Counted from the stretch's first letter, positions 15,782-25,586 are shown. The stretch: DNA of 64,000 nt from Cytophagaceae bacterium (GCA_002710685.1 PALD01000033.1:111484-175483); one strand, 5' to 3'. The notes: generated by a model from the letters alone, not told the origin. Numbers and translations are program-made.

Positions 15782-17410
15782 TTAGACCTGTATCACCCCT
15801 AAATTAAAATCTTTTTCAATAGGGGCATGATTTGCTGCTTCTATACCTGTGGATATCCACTTGCGGGTATCCAGTGGATCGATGATGGCATCCGTCCACA
15901 ATCTGGCAGCGGCATAGTAGGGAGATACCTGCTCATCATATCTGTTTTTTATTTTGTCAAAAATTTCTTTTTCAACCTCGGGGGTGATTTCCTTGCCCTG
16001 TTTTTTTAACGAGGCGGTCTCGATTTGCAATAAAACCTTAGCCGCGCTGTTACCACTCATGACTGCAAGCTCTGCGCTGGGCCATGCAAAGATTAAGCGT
16101 GGGTCATAGGCCTTACCGCACATGGCATAGTTGCCTGCACCATAACTGTTGCCCATCACCACGGTAAACTTGGGCACCACGCTGTTGCTTACTGCATTGA
16201 CCATTTTTGCACCGTCTTTGATAATACCGCCATGCTCGCTCTTGCTGCCCACCATAAACCCGGTGACATCCTGTAAAAAGACCAGCGGAATCTTCTTCTG
16301 GTTGCAATTTGCTATAAAACGGGTGGCTTTATCGGCACTGTCACTGTAAATCACACCGCCAAACTGCATTTCACCCCTTTTGGTCTTGACCACCTTGCGC
16401 TGGTTGGCCACAATACCTACGGCCCAGCCGTCAATGCGTGCATATCCGGTGATGATGGTCTGGCCGTAGCCTGCTTTGTATTCTTCAAACTCACTGCCAT
16501 CCACCAGACGCTTGATGATTTCCATCATGTCATACTGGTCACTACGCTTTCGCGGAAGCAAACCATAGATATCTTCTTGAGCCTCGGTGGGTTTTCTAGC
16601 GGCAACCCGATTAAATCCGGCTTTTGTAAAATCCCCCATTTTATCCATGATGTTCTTGATTCGCGTAAGTGCATCCCTATCATCTGTGGCTTTGTAATCT
16701 GTAACGCCACTTATCTCACAATGCGTTGTGGCTCCGCCCAAGGTCTCGTTGTCAACGCTCTCCCCTATGGCCGCTTTAACCAGGTAACTTCCTGCCAAAA
16801 AGATGCTCCCGGTCTTATCTACAATCAAGGCCTCGTCGCTCATGATGGGGAGATAGGCGCCACCCGCAACGCAACTGCCCATTACCGCAGCAATCTGGGT
16901 GATGCCCATGCTGCTCATGATTGCATTATTGCGAAAAATCCTCCCAAAATGTTCCTTGTCTGGAAAAATCTCATCCTGCATGGGTAAGTAAACGCCTGCG
17001 CTATCCACAAGATAAATGATGGGGAGTTTGTTCTCGATGCTTATTTCTTGTGCCCTAAGGTTCTTTTTTGCCGTGATGGGAAACCACGCTCCTGCCTTTA
17101 CGGTGGCATCATTTGCCACCACAATACACTGCTTTCCCTTGACGTGGCCTATCTTGACAATGACTCCGCCACTGGGGCAACCTCCGTGTTCCTTGTACAT
17201 GCCATCGCCCACAAAAGCACCTATCTCAATAGCTTTATCTGGGTCATCAAGTAGAAAGTTAATGCGCTCCCGCGCCGTCATCTTACCGTTGGCATGCTGT
17301 TTTGCAATGCGTTTCTCACCACCTCCCAGTTTAACTTTGGCAAGGCGCTGTTTCAGGTCTGATACCTGAAGTTTATTGTGGTCTTCGTTCTTGTTAAAAT
17401 TTATATCCAT
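15782..17410 (-). CDS. Acyl-CoA carboxylase, carboxyltransferase (beta) subunit
   Basis: The protein has about 542 residues and a crotonase-fold carboxyltransferase. The N-terminal half carries GGVIVKIGHVKGKQCIVVANDATVKAG and GSIFLAGSYLVKAAIGE; the C-terminal half carries FLQDVTGFMVG and GNSYGAGNYAMCGKAYDPR. Size and motifs fit methylcrotonyl-CoA or propionyl-CoA carboxylase subunits, which transfer CO2 from biotin to an acyl-CoA. The ATG at 17410 (MDINFNKNED) is preferred to one at 17449, which lies across a genome-type palindrome. No biotin carboxylase subunit gene is adjacent, so the partner is encoded elsewhere. Confidence 0.92.
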   Translation of the reverse strand: MDINFNKNEDHNKLQVSDLKQRLAKVKLGGGEKRIAKQHANGKMTARERINFLLDDPDKAIEIGAFVGDGMYKEHGGCPSGGVIVKIGHVKGKQCIVVANDATVKAGAWFPITAKKNLRAQEISIENKLPIIYLVDSAGVYLPMQDEIFPDKEHFGRIFRNNAIMSSMGITQIAAVMGSCVAGGAYLPIMSDEALIVDKTGSIFLAGSYLVKAAIGESVDNETLGGATTHCEISGVTDYKATDDRDALTRIKNIMDKMGDFTKAGFNRVAARKPTEAQEDIYGLLPRKRSDQYDMMEIIKRLVDGSEFEEYKAGYGQTIITGYARIDGWAVGIVANQRKVVKTKRGEMQFGGVIYSDSADKATRFIANCNQKKIPLVFLQDVTGFMVGSKSEHGGIIKDGAKMVNAVSNSVVPKFTVVMGNSYGAGNYAMCGKAYDPRLIFAWPSAELAVMSGNSAAKVLLQIETASLKKQGKEITPEVEKEIFDKIKNRYDEQVSPYYAAARLWTDAIIDPLDTRKWISTGIEAANHAPIEKDFNLGVIQV

Positions 17411-17517
17411 AGCGGGGAAATACTTTTTTGGCGTAAGCCAGATAGGCATTGCGCACAGGACGAAAATACGAAAACGTTGTTTATAAATCAGGTTATGTGA
17501 AATGGCTTTGAATTAAC

Positions 17518-18132
17518 TCATCCATTTTTGTCAATCGTCCTAAACGTCAAATTGATTCTGGGATGTGCAATACGCTTAGTAGGCGGCAAGCGATGTTGCC
17601 AGTAATCCTGCGTTTTATCTTTCATGACCAGTAGGCTGCCGTGTTCTAGAAAGAGTTCTATTTTTTTGCCTGTTTCCTTATGTTTAAAAGCAAATTTACG
17701 TTCGGCGCCCAGGCTCATGGAGGCAATCGCACCATGCTTCTTGAGGTCTTTTTCCCCGTCGCTGTGCCAGGCCATGCCCTCGCTACCATCATGATAGAGA
17801 TTGAGCAGGCAAGAGTTATAGGTGTGTCCTGTTTTTTGTTCGGTGAGGGCTTTGAGTTTTAGTAGTTCCCGGGTCCAGGGAAGCGCAGATTTTGTCGTTT
17901 TAGAATAGGTATATGTATAGGGTTTGTCACCATACCAGGCTACCTTCCGTTTGGTGATGATTTTTTTTCCAAAGATTATTGCTTCATCATTCTTCCACTG
18001 GATGTGGTCTAACAATGCTTTATAATATCCTTGCGCTTCGCTGTCGTTCAATACTTTACCATAATAGTATACCGTACCATCATGGGGGAGTAGATTATGT
18101 GCAGGGTCAAACTCTAGGTCAAACAGTTTCAT
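17518..18132 (-). CDS. alkB: AlkB-like 2-oxoglutarate/Fe(II) dioxygenase
   Basis: The 204-residue protein has the iron-binding HSDGE motif (HxD), a distal His in YWQHRLPP, and the 2-oxoglutarate-binding RINLTFR. A YNSCLLNLYHDG strand precedes the HxD, as in AlkB/ALKBH2-type enzymes. It probably removes alkyl lesions from DNA or RNA bases by oxidative demethylation. It is a single gene between the carboxylase and the PHP-like gene. Confidence 0.9.
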   Translation of the reverse strand: MKLFDLEFDPAHNLLPHDGTVYYYGKVLNDSEAQGYYKALLDHIQWKNDEAIIFGKKIITKRKVAWYGDKPYTYTYSKTTKSALPWTRELLKLKALTEQKTGHTYNSCLLNLYHDGSEGMAWHSDGEKDLKKHGAIASMSLGAERKFAFKHKETGKKIELFLEHGSLLVMKDKTQDYWQHRLPPTKRIAHPRINLTFRTIDKNG

Positions 18133-18177
18133 GCGGGCATGTCTTTTGCTTTAAGCGAAGATACGAGAATGCCTGCG

Positions 18178-20253
18178 CTATTCCAGGTAAATCGTCTGGG
18201 TAAAGGCGCCGTTGCCAGCGACGTCCCATGCCTCTAGCCGTGCCCATTTTTTCCCTTTAAGGGAAAGGGTTGTTTTTAAGTTTGATGTTCCAAATGCATA
18301 GGTTTCATTCATGTCAAGCCGGGTCCTTGACACCTCATTGCCATCTCCAGAGATTATCTCGATAAAATTAAGCGGAAAGGTGTAGGATAGGTCCACCTTG
18401 AGCTTCACCTCACCGTTAGCGTTAAGTTTAGCCGTTTCACCACTGGATTTATCGTTAATTGTAAAATGCGGTATCATGATTTCGCCAGTCGTTGAGAAAT
18501 ACTGGCTGCTGGATATGGCATTTAGTACGGGGTGCCAGCCTTTAGAAAAGGTGGGCATTTCATCTAGCTTGACATAATTGATGTTCATGTGGGCGTACAT
18601 CTCGTTTTCTTGGGTAATGGTAAAGAGGTCAGACTCTGCGATGATGTTCTTGTGCAGCCCCCAATTGTTCATATCGTCCAGCAGGGTTAAAACCCGTAAA
18701 CCCAGTTTAGGACTGCTCAGGTCTGCCGGCATGGCTTTCCAGGCACCTCCCAAAAATCTATCAGACTTGAAGAAATCTTCATCTTTATAAGCATCAGGAT
18801 AGCCCGTGGAGCCCTTGATACGCGGGTGGGCCGTCCAGGCAAGCCCTTTTTCCAGTTCAAGCAACCTAAGCATTTCGGCCTTATCCTTGATGCGGTACAC
18901 TTTGCCATAGTCAGGGTCTTGTGAGACAAAGGGTTTGTTATCATCGCGAGACATAATCCAGTATACGGTAGTAGGGAAGAACCCCATCCAGTGACCGCCC
19001 AGAAATTCATTGGGCTCCTCGCCGGGAAGCAATAAAAAGTCTTGAGACGAGACAGCATCACATAAATCAAAAAGGGCCTTGAGTTCCTCAAGTCTAAGAT
19101 GGTCTGGACCCTTAGGGTGCGCGGTGTAATGAAACTCACCCAGGTGCACGATATCAACCCCCATGTCCTTAAAAACCTTTACAAACTCTGGTTCAGCCGG
19201 GGCATCTTGCCCTTTGCGCACCACATTCATGATATATTCATTATGAAAATGACTTGCAAGCGTTTTATATCCCTTCATTGGGGGATATGTGTCCCCGTGG
19301 GTATATTTTTTTACATCTTCCAATAATCTTGCCGGTGTGCTACTGCCCATTTGTACAAAAAAGTTAAGCCGTTGCTCGGTATGGGGCGGTGCGTTAAACC
19401 AAGGTACAAAACGTTCATCCCCCTGAGGATTCTGACGTATACCTATGCCATTTTTCTTGATGAGGTCCCGGTAGTTTTTACCGTGCCAGGTAAAAGCCAG
19501 GTTAAAGGCCTCGTCCAGCGGATAAAAATACTGGTGCGGAGCTGGGAAAACTGCTAATGTACCTGTACCATTTGTTGCCATGATGGTGCGGTACTTTACC
19601 TTTTCGTTGTGGCTGGTTTCCTCAGCACCCTCTATTTGGGTCAAGGTGCCGTCCGTTTTGGCGAAAGCCAGATTCTTAAACCCCTTATCGCTGGTCAATC
19701 CCGCATCATAGAGTATGGCAGTTGCATCTTGTGTGGTGCTGACCACCGCTGCAATATTGATGAGTGGCGAGTGATTGTACACAGTAATCTCCAGGTTGCC
19801 TGTAAACTGCGGGGCGTGAATCTCGCTGATGTGAATGACGGTGCGGTTTTTATTTTTTGTGACGGTGATGGCCTGCTTGTCAAACTCCAGGAGATGCTGT
19901 GTATAGGGGCGCGTGGGCACTTTGTCAAAAAATATGGTCCAGCCTTTTTCGGGGGTAAGGTCACGCTTGCCCACATTGAGTATAAACTCAGGTTGCACCT
20001 CGCTAACGATTGCGTTGTACGTGCCATTTTTTATAATGCCCATGTTTGCAATCAAGGGTTTGCCAGGATTGAGGTTCAAGTTGAGCTGGCAAGATTCATC
20101 CACTATATTTGTCTTCCACCTCAAGGATAGCATATCTTGATTGAGCTCGACATTGGTCTCGTTCTCGGTGGGGTTTGTGGGCAACGTTACCGGTATTTGC
20201 GCTTGCGCGAAAGTCACTACGAGAAGGGCAATAAGGCGTAAAGTATATTTCAT
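18178..20253 (-). CDS. Secreted protein with PHP-like metal-dependent hydrolase region
   Basis: From the ATG at 20253 the protein has about 691 residues and a clear signal peptide ending at TFAQAQ. The first 330 residues are beta-rich with no motif I recognise. The central part resembles a PHP phosphoesterase fold by its His/Asp clusters: LASHFHNEY, IVHLGEFHYTAHPKG, LLLPGEEPNE and LAWTAHPRIKGSTG. The C-terminal 150 residues are again beta-rich. It is probably an exported phosphoesterase or related hydrolase. No T9SS sorting domain is visible. An in-frame ATG at 20322 would precede the signal peptide and is unlikely. Confidence 0.65.
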   Translation of the reverse strand: MKYTLRLIALLVVTFAQAQIPVTLPTNPTENETNVELNQDMLSLRWKTNIVDESCQLNLNLNPGKPLIANMGIIKNGTYNAIVSEVQPEFILNVGKRDLTPEKGWTIFFDKVPTRPYTQHLLEFDKQAITVTKNKNRTVIHISEIHAPQFTGNLEITVYNHSPLINIAAVVSTTQDATAILYDAGLTSDKGFKNLAFAKTDGTLTQIEGAEETSHNEKVKYRTIMATNGTGTLAVFPAPHQYFYPLDEAFNLAFTWHGKNYRDLIKKNGIGIRQNPQGDERFVPWFNAPPHTEQRLNFFVQMGSSTPARLLEDVKKYTHGDTYPPMKGYKTLASHFHNEYIMNVVRKGQDAPAEPEFVKVFKDMGVDIVHLGEFHYTAHPKGPDHLRLEELKALFDLCDAVSSQDFLLLPGEEPNEFLGGHWMGFFPTTVYWIMSRDDNKPFVSQDPDYGKVYRIKDKAEMLRLLELEKGLAWTAHPRIKGSTGYPDAYKDEDFFKSDRFLGGAWKAMPADLSSPKLGLRVLTLLDDMNNWGLHKNIIAESDLFTITQENEMYAHMNINYVKLDEMPTFSKGWHPVLNAISSSQYFSTTGEIMIPHFTINDKSSGETAKLNANGEVKLKVDLSYTFPLNFIEIISGDGNEVSRTRLDMNETYAFGTSNLKTTLSLKGKKWARLEAWDVAGNGAFTQTIYLE

Positions 20254-20381
20254 GATCTTGCTTAAAGATGCAGGCACACAAGGTTTTGTGACATGCACAA
20301 TTGTCTTGTGGAAATATACCAAAAATTTTAAGAAAAACGATTTAGTTAATTTTAGTGTTTCACAATATTTTGCCTTTTTTC

Positions 20382-21044
20382 TTATCGTTTTAGGGCAAAA
20401 TGGCCTTTAAAAGTTGGGCCATCGCCCAGGTCAGCATTAAACCAATAATCTGTAGCGGGGAGCAACACACCGCGATAGGTGCCGTCCCAGCCAGGTGACA
20501 AAGGGCTTAATTGCTTGAGCAATTTTCCGTAGCGGTCGTAGATGTGAATTTTTGCATCGGGGTAGCGCGTAATTCCCGCAATCTGCCAGAGGTCATGATA
20601 GCCGTCACCATTTGGGGTGAAAAATTTAGGGTAGTCTAGAAGTGTAATTTCTTTCGAATCAATACCACAACCATAAATATCTCTTACATATACGGTGTAA
20701 ACACCTCCTTCTACTGGGGAGAACAAATTGCTTTTTTGGTATGTTTTTCCATCAAGTGAATATTCAAACGCGCCATCCCCGGCAGCTATGATTTCAATAT
20801 AATTAGCGTCAGAGAGTTCTTGAAAACGTACCTCTGTTATTTCTGGCAACACAGACCTGGCCATGCTAAAGGCATAGGTGTTTTCACAGTATAGGTCATT
20901 GACGGTTTGCCCTATAGTCAAGATATAGTCGCCGGCTTGCTCCAGCTGAGCAGTATATGTGGTTGAGATAATGCTGCCATCCTCAAACTCCCATCTGTAG
21001 TTATCAAACCCAGAAGCGACCGCGATGTCCAGATAGGGCTCCAC
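20382..21044 (-). pseudogene. C-terminal fragment with T9SS type B sorting domain
   Basis: The 220-residue frame opens at a GTG inside a PKD/Ig-like strand pattern (SGFDNYRWEFEDGS), so it has no signal peptide and no real start. The C-terminal 85 residues are a type B (gliding-motility-like) sorting domain: FFTPNGDGYHDLW, IHIYDRYGKLL, GWDGTYRG and LPATDYWF. The 5' end overlaps the 3' end of the lipoprotein gene 21004..23013 by 41 bases in another frame. This looks like the tail of a different surface protein joined out of frame by a deletion, or a frameshift within one composite gene. Confidence 0.7.
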
Positions 21045-23013
21045 CTATATACCCTTTGCCGTCAAGCACAAAGGCAAAATGCCACTGTCTACCTTCTATA
21101 ATGCTTTCTCCTTGTTCCCATTTATCTTCATGTGGTTTATATGTTCTACTGTGAGAAGGGTGCGCAGACCCTGCTACATACAGTCCACCGATTACATAGC
21201 CCACACCGTTGATGGCAAAACCATTAGACCCATGATTTGCAGTAGGGAAGTCTGCAATTCTTGCCCAGCGATCTAGCGCAGGATTATAAGAGTATGCATC
21301 TGTATCTCCTGTATTTGTTGCGCCGCCAGCAAGGTATGCAATGTTGTTTATCACAAAAGAAGCCATGCATGTCCTTCTATATCCTCCCAGTCCATCAAAG
21401 GGTATTTGACTTATCTCGCTCCATTGACCCGTAGCCGTGTTATACTTGTAAAAGTCTCTATAAACTATGGGAGTGTAGGGCATAATATCAGCCCCTAGAC
21501 CTATGTAAATATCATCCTTGATCGTGAAATAAGAAGGATAATCTCTTCTAGGCCCCGGAAAGGAAGCGAGTTTAATCCAGGTATTTTGCAAAACATTGTA
21601 TTTATAAAATGCATTAGTGTCATTTGCCGCATAGTAATACAAGGCATTGCCCACACCCTGTAAGATACCGCTAGTATGAAAACCTGCTTCTGGTAAGGTA
21701 GTGTTCACTTTTTGCCAACTGTAGTCTGAAGCATTGAATTTCCATAAATAAAACTCGGGGTCTTCAATGTTATATTCTATTTCAGGAGCAATGACATAAG
21801 CTGTGTTATCTATCACTACAGAATTTTTAGGCCCTCGTCCAAACCGGAATGGTAAATCATCTTTTACCATTACCCATTTATCCTTGATGGTAAGGTCTAT
21901 GTCATAGGTCACGCTCATGTCTAGCATGGTGAGTGTTACTTTTGCCATCCTCCTGGGAAACGGCCCGATGGGCATACGGGTCGATACATGCTGGGTATCA
22001 CCGCCCAGTAGGCTAACCTCAATACCCTCAATAGTTATTTTATTTTCCTGTAAAATAGGATGAAAATAAGCACCTTCAATAGTGAGCTCTTGTCTCACAT
22101 TAACCTCTGATGGGATAAAGTGCAGCTCCGGCATTTTTAATTGAAAAGGTGAATCAAATATCGTTTCCTGGCTTTGAGATATTACTTTGATGCTTTCTGT
22201 ACTGCTCGTGATGGCATCGGGGACAATGACCTTTATTGTAGTCCTGGAGGTTTCCACGACCTGGGCTGGAGTGCTGCCAAAAAAAACTTGGTTTCTTCCT
22301 GTTACTGTATCAAAATGATCTCCTACAATGGTCACTGTATCGCGTATGGCAGCTGTTGCTGGCGTAAAGCCCGTGAGTGTAGGTGAATACAATGTAAATG
22401 CGTCGTAGGTAGTCTCACGGTCTCCTATCTTGACCTTCACGGTGCTTTCTCGCTGAGCAAGTTCGGCGGGAACTATGCACTTGATCAAAGTATCGGTAAG
22501 GCGTGTAATCCTGGCTTCAGCGGTACCTAGATACACCTTTGTGCTATAATCCCTGTCTTTTAAATAGTTGCCGTGTAGGGTAAGTGTATCATCTATATGG
22601 CCAGTCTCTGGTGAGATACCTTCAAGTTGAGGATCAACACTCCCCGTTGAGATAAACGATTTAGTCCCGCTGTAAAAAGTTTCTGTTTCGCTTTTCGCGA
22701 AAGCCTTAAAATAATATTCCACGTCTTTTTCTAATCCCGTAGCTAACTGAGCAGAAAAGGAACCATCTGCTTGGGCAGTTGCCTCAAGAGTTCTTGAAAA
22801 GCCAAAATCTTCTTGAGGAGAATATTTGAATCCCACGTCATGTATTGTGAAACCATTGGCTTTAAAATTGCCAGAAAGGGTAACCCCTGTTTGTGAACTT
22901 AGGGTTGCGGTAGATGCAAACACCTGGGGTTTTTCAGTGGAGTCGTCCTCTTTATTACAGCCCAGAATTAATAACGAAATGGCAAGTAGAATTAACCCTT
23001 GAGTAAACTTCAT
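21004..23013 (-). CDS. Lipoprotein with IPT/TIG and Kelch-like repeats, C-terminus probably lost
   Basis: The start MKFTQGLILLAISLLILGCNKED gives a signal with lipobox. A fibronectin-like segment is followed by about three IPT/TIG-type Ig domains (about 130 to 380; each opens near GISPETGHIDDTLTLHG or a variant). The rest is Kelch-like beta-propeller repeats with GG and YNP/W patterns (about 390 to 660). It should be a surface lipoprotein, possibly glycan- or protein-binding. The last residues LSGHRGRFWV do not continue the propeller and coincide with the frame overlap to the type B sorting fragment. The native C-terminus is therefore probably missing. Confidence 0.75.
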   Translation of the reverse strand: MKFTQGLILLAISLLILGCNKEDDSTEKPQVFASTATLSSQTGVTLSGNFKANGFTIHDVGFKYSPQEDFGFSRTLEATAQADGSFSAQLATGLEKDVEYYFKAFAKSETETFYSGTKSFISTGSVDPQLEGISPETGHIDDTLTLHGNYLKDRDYSTKVYLGTAEARITRLTDTLIKCIVPAELAQRESTVKVKIGDRETTYDAFTLYSPTLTGFTPATAAIRDTVTIVGDHFDTVTGRNQVFFGSTPAQVVETSRTTIKVIVPDAITSSTESIKVISQSQETIFDSPFQLKMPELHFIPSEVNVRQELTIEGAYFHPILQENKITIEGIEVSLLGGDTQHVSTRMPIGPFPRRMAKVTLTMLDMSVTYDIDLTIKDKWVMVKDDLPFRFGRGPKNSVVIDNTAYVIAPEIEYNIEDPEFYLWKFNASDYSWQKVNTTLPEAGFHTSGILQGVGNALYYYAANDTNAFYKYNVLQNTWIKLASFPGPRRDYPSYFTIKDDIYIGLGADIMPYTPIVYRDFYKYNTATGQWSEISQIPFDGLGGYRRTCMASFVINNIAYLAGGATNTGDTDAYSYNPALDRWARIADFPTANHGSNGFAINGVGYVIGGLYVAGSAHPSHSRTYKPHEDKWEQGESIIEGRQWHFAFVLDGKGYIGGALSGHRGRFWV

Positions 23014-23207
23014 GCGTATTATTTTATGCAAGCAAAAATTATTTTTAAAAATATGGCTAGGAAGATACAGTTTTCTTTATAATGCCAATGCATCTTTAAT
23101 GGAAATCACTTGCATATTTCAGGTAATCTAGAATTTACGATGCTGCTCACATAAACAGTTTTGCAAAACATTGCGGTGATTTTTTTCGCCGTAAGGCAAA
23201 AAACATG

Positions 23208-23444
23208 CTATTCCTCACTTATTTTAATATCCAGTTCAGCGGCTGCTAGAATCTGGTGGGCATGAGCATATTCAGCTTGTGGGATATGCAGCTCTATGTC
23301 ATTTTGCTGCACGCTAAAACCGGCCAATCTTCCCGATTCTACATGGTCTTTTATGTGGGTGGGGATATTGTTTTCCTGCAATAGCTGGGCAACCCTATTG
23401 ATAATGATGGTGCTGCTGGTCAATACTTTTATATACTCATCCAT
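23208..23444 (-). CDS. DUF2007 family small protein
   Basis: The 78-residue protein fits DUF2007 (putative signal-transducing protein): the start YIKVLTSSTIIINRVAQLLQENNIP, a GLAGF-like turn (SGRLAGFSV), and a C-terminal helix AEYAHAHQILA. It is soluble and of unknown function. It is the last ordinary gene before the AT-rich accessory island. Confidence 0.82.
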   Translation of the reverse strand: MDEYIKVLTSSTIIINRVAQLLQENNIPTHIKDHVESGRLAGFSVQQNDIELHIPQAEYAHAHQILAAAELDIKISEE

Positions 23445-23742
23445 GGTTTGGTTTTTTATAATGCCAACTGTTTAGGCTATTGCCAGTAGGGCTTATTTTA
23501 AATGATGCTGTACCCAAGGCACATAAAATTTTGAAAGGCGAGGTGGACTGTTCTAAATTGCGTTTAGGTATCGCTATATTGAGTTTTTGCCAAATTTATC
23601 CAGGGTAAATACCCAGATTCTCCATAATAAAGTTCTGAAAATTAAATCATAAACCTAGAAAAGGGGATTAGGACTTTTCATAGGATACATTGTTGTAAGT
23701 AGTTTTTTTTTGGATTTTAATTTTAATATTATTTCATATAAA
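23445..23742. other. Intergenic region at the left island boundary
   Basis: 298 bases without a gene. It becomes AT-rich toward the island, and I see no tRNA, direct repeat or integrase site in it. Confidence 0.6.
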
Positions 23743-24216
23743 TCACTCTTTTTCTATTGAACTTAATCTTATTTCTGCATAAGAATAATCGGCAGGTGCA
23801 ACGAATGGTTCAATACATAAATATTTTAAATCTCCAGAGAAACTAATAGGTATTGAGTCATTTATATTTTTCAAAAAATCAAATTCAGAGCCAATAAAAT
23901 CTTTATTGCAAATAATGAAGTGATGTTTACAATTATAACAACCTTCAACACCTCTTATAATCCAAAAGCAATTATTGTATTTTCCATCGTGCTCATCGTC
24001 AAAAATGTTGTCGATATTTTCAGCACGTTTATAAAATATTAATCCACTTTTTTGTTCTTCTACTGGCACTTCAGGGAAATTATCACTTGGTACAGTATCT
24101 ATAGTTTCCGATTCACATCCGCAATTTGGTTTTTCATCATCAGTATTGTTGCATCCAATAAAGAAAGTCATAATTCCAAAGCAAAGAAATGTTAATCGAA
24201 GTATATTATCCTTCAT
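23743..24216 (-). CDS. Small cysteine-containing lipoprotein of unknown function
   Basis: The start MKDNILRLTFLCFGIMTFFIGC gives a signal with lipobox (FIGC) in a 157-residue protein. The mature part has further cysteines (CGCE near 33; CYNCKHHF around 93 to 100) that could form disulfides or bind metal. No family is recognised. It is the leftmost gene of the single-gene cassette series and is followed upstream by a structured spacer at 24217..24393. Confidence 0.72.
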   Translation of the reverse strand: MKDNILRLTFLCFGIMTFFIGCNNTDDEKPNCGCESETIDTVPSDNFPEVPVEEQKSGLIFYKRAENIDNIFDDEHDGKYNNCFWIIRGVEGCYNCKHHFIICNKDFIGSEFDFLKNINDSIPISFSGDLKYLCIEPFVAPADYSYAEIRLSSIEKE

Positions 24217-24393
24217 AAATGTTTCTGTTAGCTGTTTTCAAATGGTGTACAATGGTTTGTATATGATGAGTTGCAGGCTTTTTCAATGGAAAATGACCGG
24301 CTGGTACTAAAGATAATTGATTGCAAAGAATTCCGTTTTAGAAATCCGACCGTAATTAATGGTACACCGTGTTGGCAACTGGTTTTATTTATT
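24217..24393 (-). repeat. Structured inter-gene element with inverted ends
   Basis: The spacer between two cassette-type genes holds GGTGTAC near 24242 and the inverted GTACACC near 24362, followed by GTTGGCAAC. Read on the minus strand, GTTGCCAACACGGTGTAC begins shortly after the stop of the gene at 24394. That resembles the openings of the other spacers in this island. Confidence 0.5.
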
Positions 24394-24909
24394 TCATTCC
24401 TCCGTTTCAAATCCGTAAATGGTGGTTTGCATTCCAGCAATTTTCCATTCTCCATTTACCTTTTCCATAAGTCTTGTTTCACGTTTTAGACCTCTAATCG
24501 AGTCTTGTTGTTCATAGGTTACCCACGCTCCATTTCCATAAAGGCGTACATTGATTTTGTCCAAGAGTTCAGGAACTGGTTCAGGTTCAGGATGTTCTTC
24601 TATAAATGTTTTGACGAACAGACTTATTTTTTCCCAGCCAATTGATTCCGAAAAAGTACTGTCGGCAAAGTCCACATAAACTTTTGATATGTTTTCGTCG
24701 TGGACCCAATTTTTAGTCCAAGCTTCATAATTCCTTTGAAAAGCATCTTTTGTTTCGTTGTTCAATCTTTCCAAAATCGCTTGTTTTTCTAATGCCGGAT
24801 TTATTTGCTCACTAACAGTCCCATTATTTTCGGGGTCTTTATTTTCACCACAACTTGCGAAGATGAAAAGTATCAATATTGCTGATGATAATAAGTTGCT
24901 GATTTTCAT
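24394..24909 (-). CDS. Lipoprotein with NTF2/SnoaL-like fold
   Basis: The ATG at 24909 gives MKISNLLSSAILILFIFASC, a signal with lipobox; an earlier in-frame ATG at 24969 lies in the repeat and is rejected. The mature part has the shape of a DUF4440/SnoaL-like nuclear-transport-factor-2 fold: AFQRNYEAWTKNWVHDEN, then alternating strands with NVRLYGNGAWVTYEQQD and the closing MEKVNGEWKIAGMQTT. Such folds serve as small-molecule-binding proteins or enzymes. Here it is probably anchored in the envelope. A 90-base repeat lies directly upstream of its start. Confidence 0.78.
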   Translation of the reverse strand: MKISNLLSSAILILFIFASCGENKDPENNGTVSEQINPALEKQAILERLNNETKDAFQRNYEAWTKNWVHDENISKVYVDFADSTFSESIGWEKISLFVKTFIEEHPEPEPVPELLDKINVRLYGNGAWVTYEQQDSIRGLKRETRLMEKVNGEWKIAGMQTTIYGFETEE

Positions 24910-24913
24910 TTCC

Positions 24914-25003
24914 TTGTTTTTAACTCGTTGCCAACGTGTTTGTGTATGATTAGTGGCGTATTTAATCACTTAATTTAGCAAAACAAACCGCATAGAAAAA
25001 TCC
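24914..25003 (-). repeat. 90-bp direct repeat, copy A
   Basis: It matches copy B at 25587..25676 at 86 of 90 positions with no gaps. It lies five bases upstream of the ATG at 24909 and downstream of the gene ending at 25034. On the minus strand it ends CACGTTGGCAACGAGTTA before the start codon. Confidence 0.92.
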
Positions 25004-25033
25004 TAGAGAATTTTTTTTAATTTATTTATCCAA

Positions 25034-25582
25034 TTACCATCCACCTAGAATATCCTTGATACTCTCCTCTCGTTCAGCGATTAAATTAATTAATTCTTTT
25101 TTTACGTCATTAAAAATATCTTTGCAACCCGCATTAATTATATTGTTTTTTGATGATGAGTCTATAACAAAATCTAAGTTTTGTTTTTTAGCAACATTTG
25201 AAACGGCAGAACGTATATTCTCTCTCATTTTTTTATTTATGGAAGTTTGTTCTTCATATAATTCATCCATTGCAAGTTTTTTAAATTCATCAATTTTTTT
25301 ATTTTCATTTTGAACATATTCAACTCTTTTTTGATTTGTCTCGATAGATTGTAAATCTTTCTCTTCATTAAATTTTTTGACAGATATACTTAGTTTGTTA
25401 ACCATATCTTTTAACTCTTGTTGATATTCTTCGCGTAATTCATCGAGTTCTTCAAGATATTTATCTTTTCCTGGATATTCATCAAATAGTTGATTGCTAT
25501 CAATTTTAGCAACTCTATTCTGTGCATTTAAAAGGTTAGGTAAACAAAAGGTTACACCCAATAGTAATATTATAATTTTCAT
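25034..25582 (-). CDS. OmpH/Skp family periplasmic chaperone-like protein
   Basis: The 182-residue protein has a signal peptide ending LLNAQ, then the OmpH start VAKIDSNQLFDEYPG. A long charged coiled coil (about 40 to 125) and the C-terminal NVAKKQNLDFVIDSS segment follow, as in Skp tentacle proteins. Skp chaperones unfolded outer-membrane proteins. It lacks the usual neighbour bamA and instead lies between two repeat copies, so this is probably an accessory copy carried by the island rather than the housekeeping gene. Confidence 0.85.
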   Translation of the reverse strand: MKIIILLLGVTFCLPNLLNAQNRVAKIDSNQLFDEYPGKDKYLEELDELREEYQQELKDMVNKLSISVKKFNEEKDLQSIETNQKRVEYVQNENKKIDEFKKLAMDELYEEQTSINKKMRENIRSAVSNVAKKQNLDFVIDSSSKNNIINAGCKDIFNDVKKELINLIAEREESIKDILGGW

Positions 25583-25586
25583 TTTT

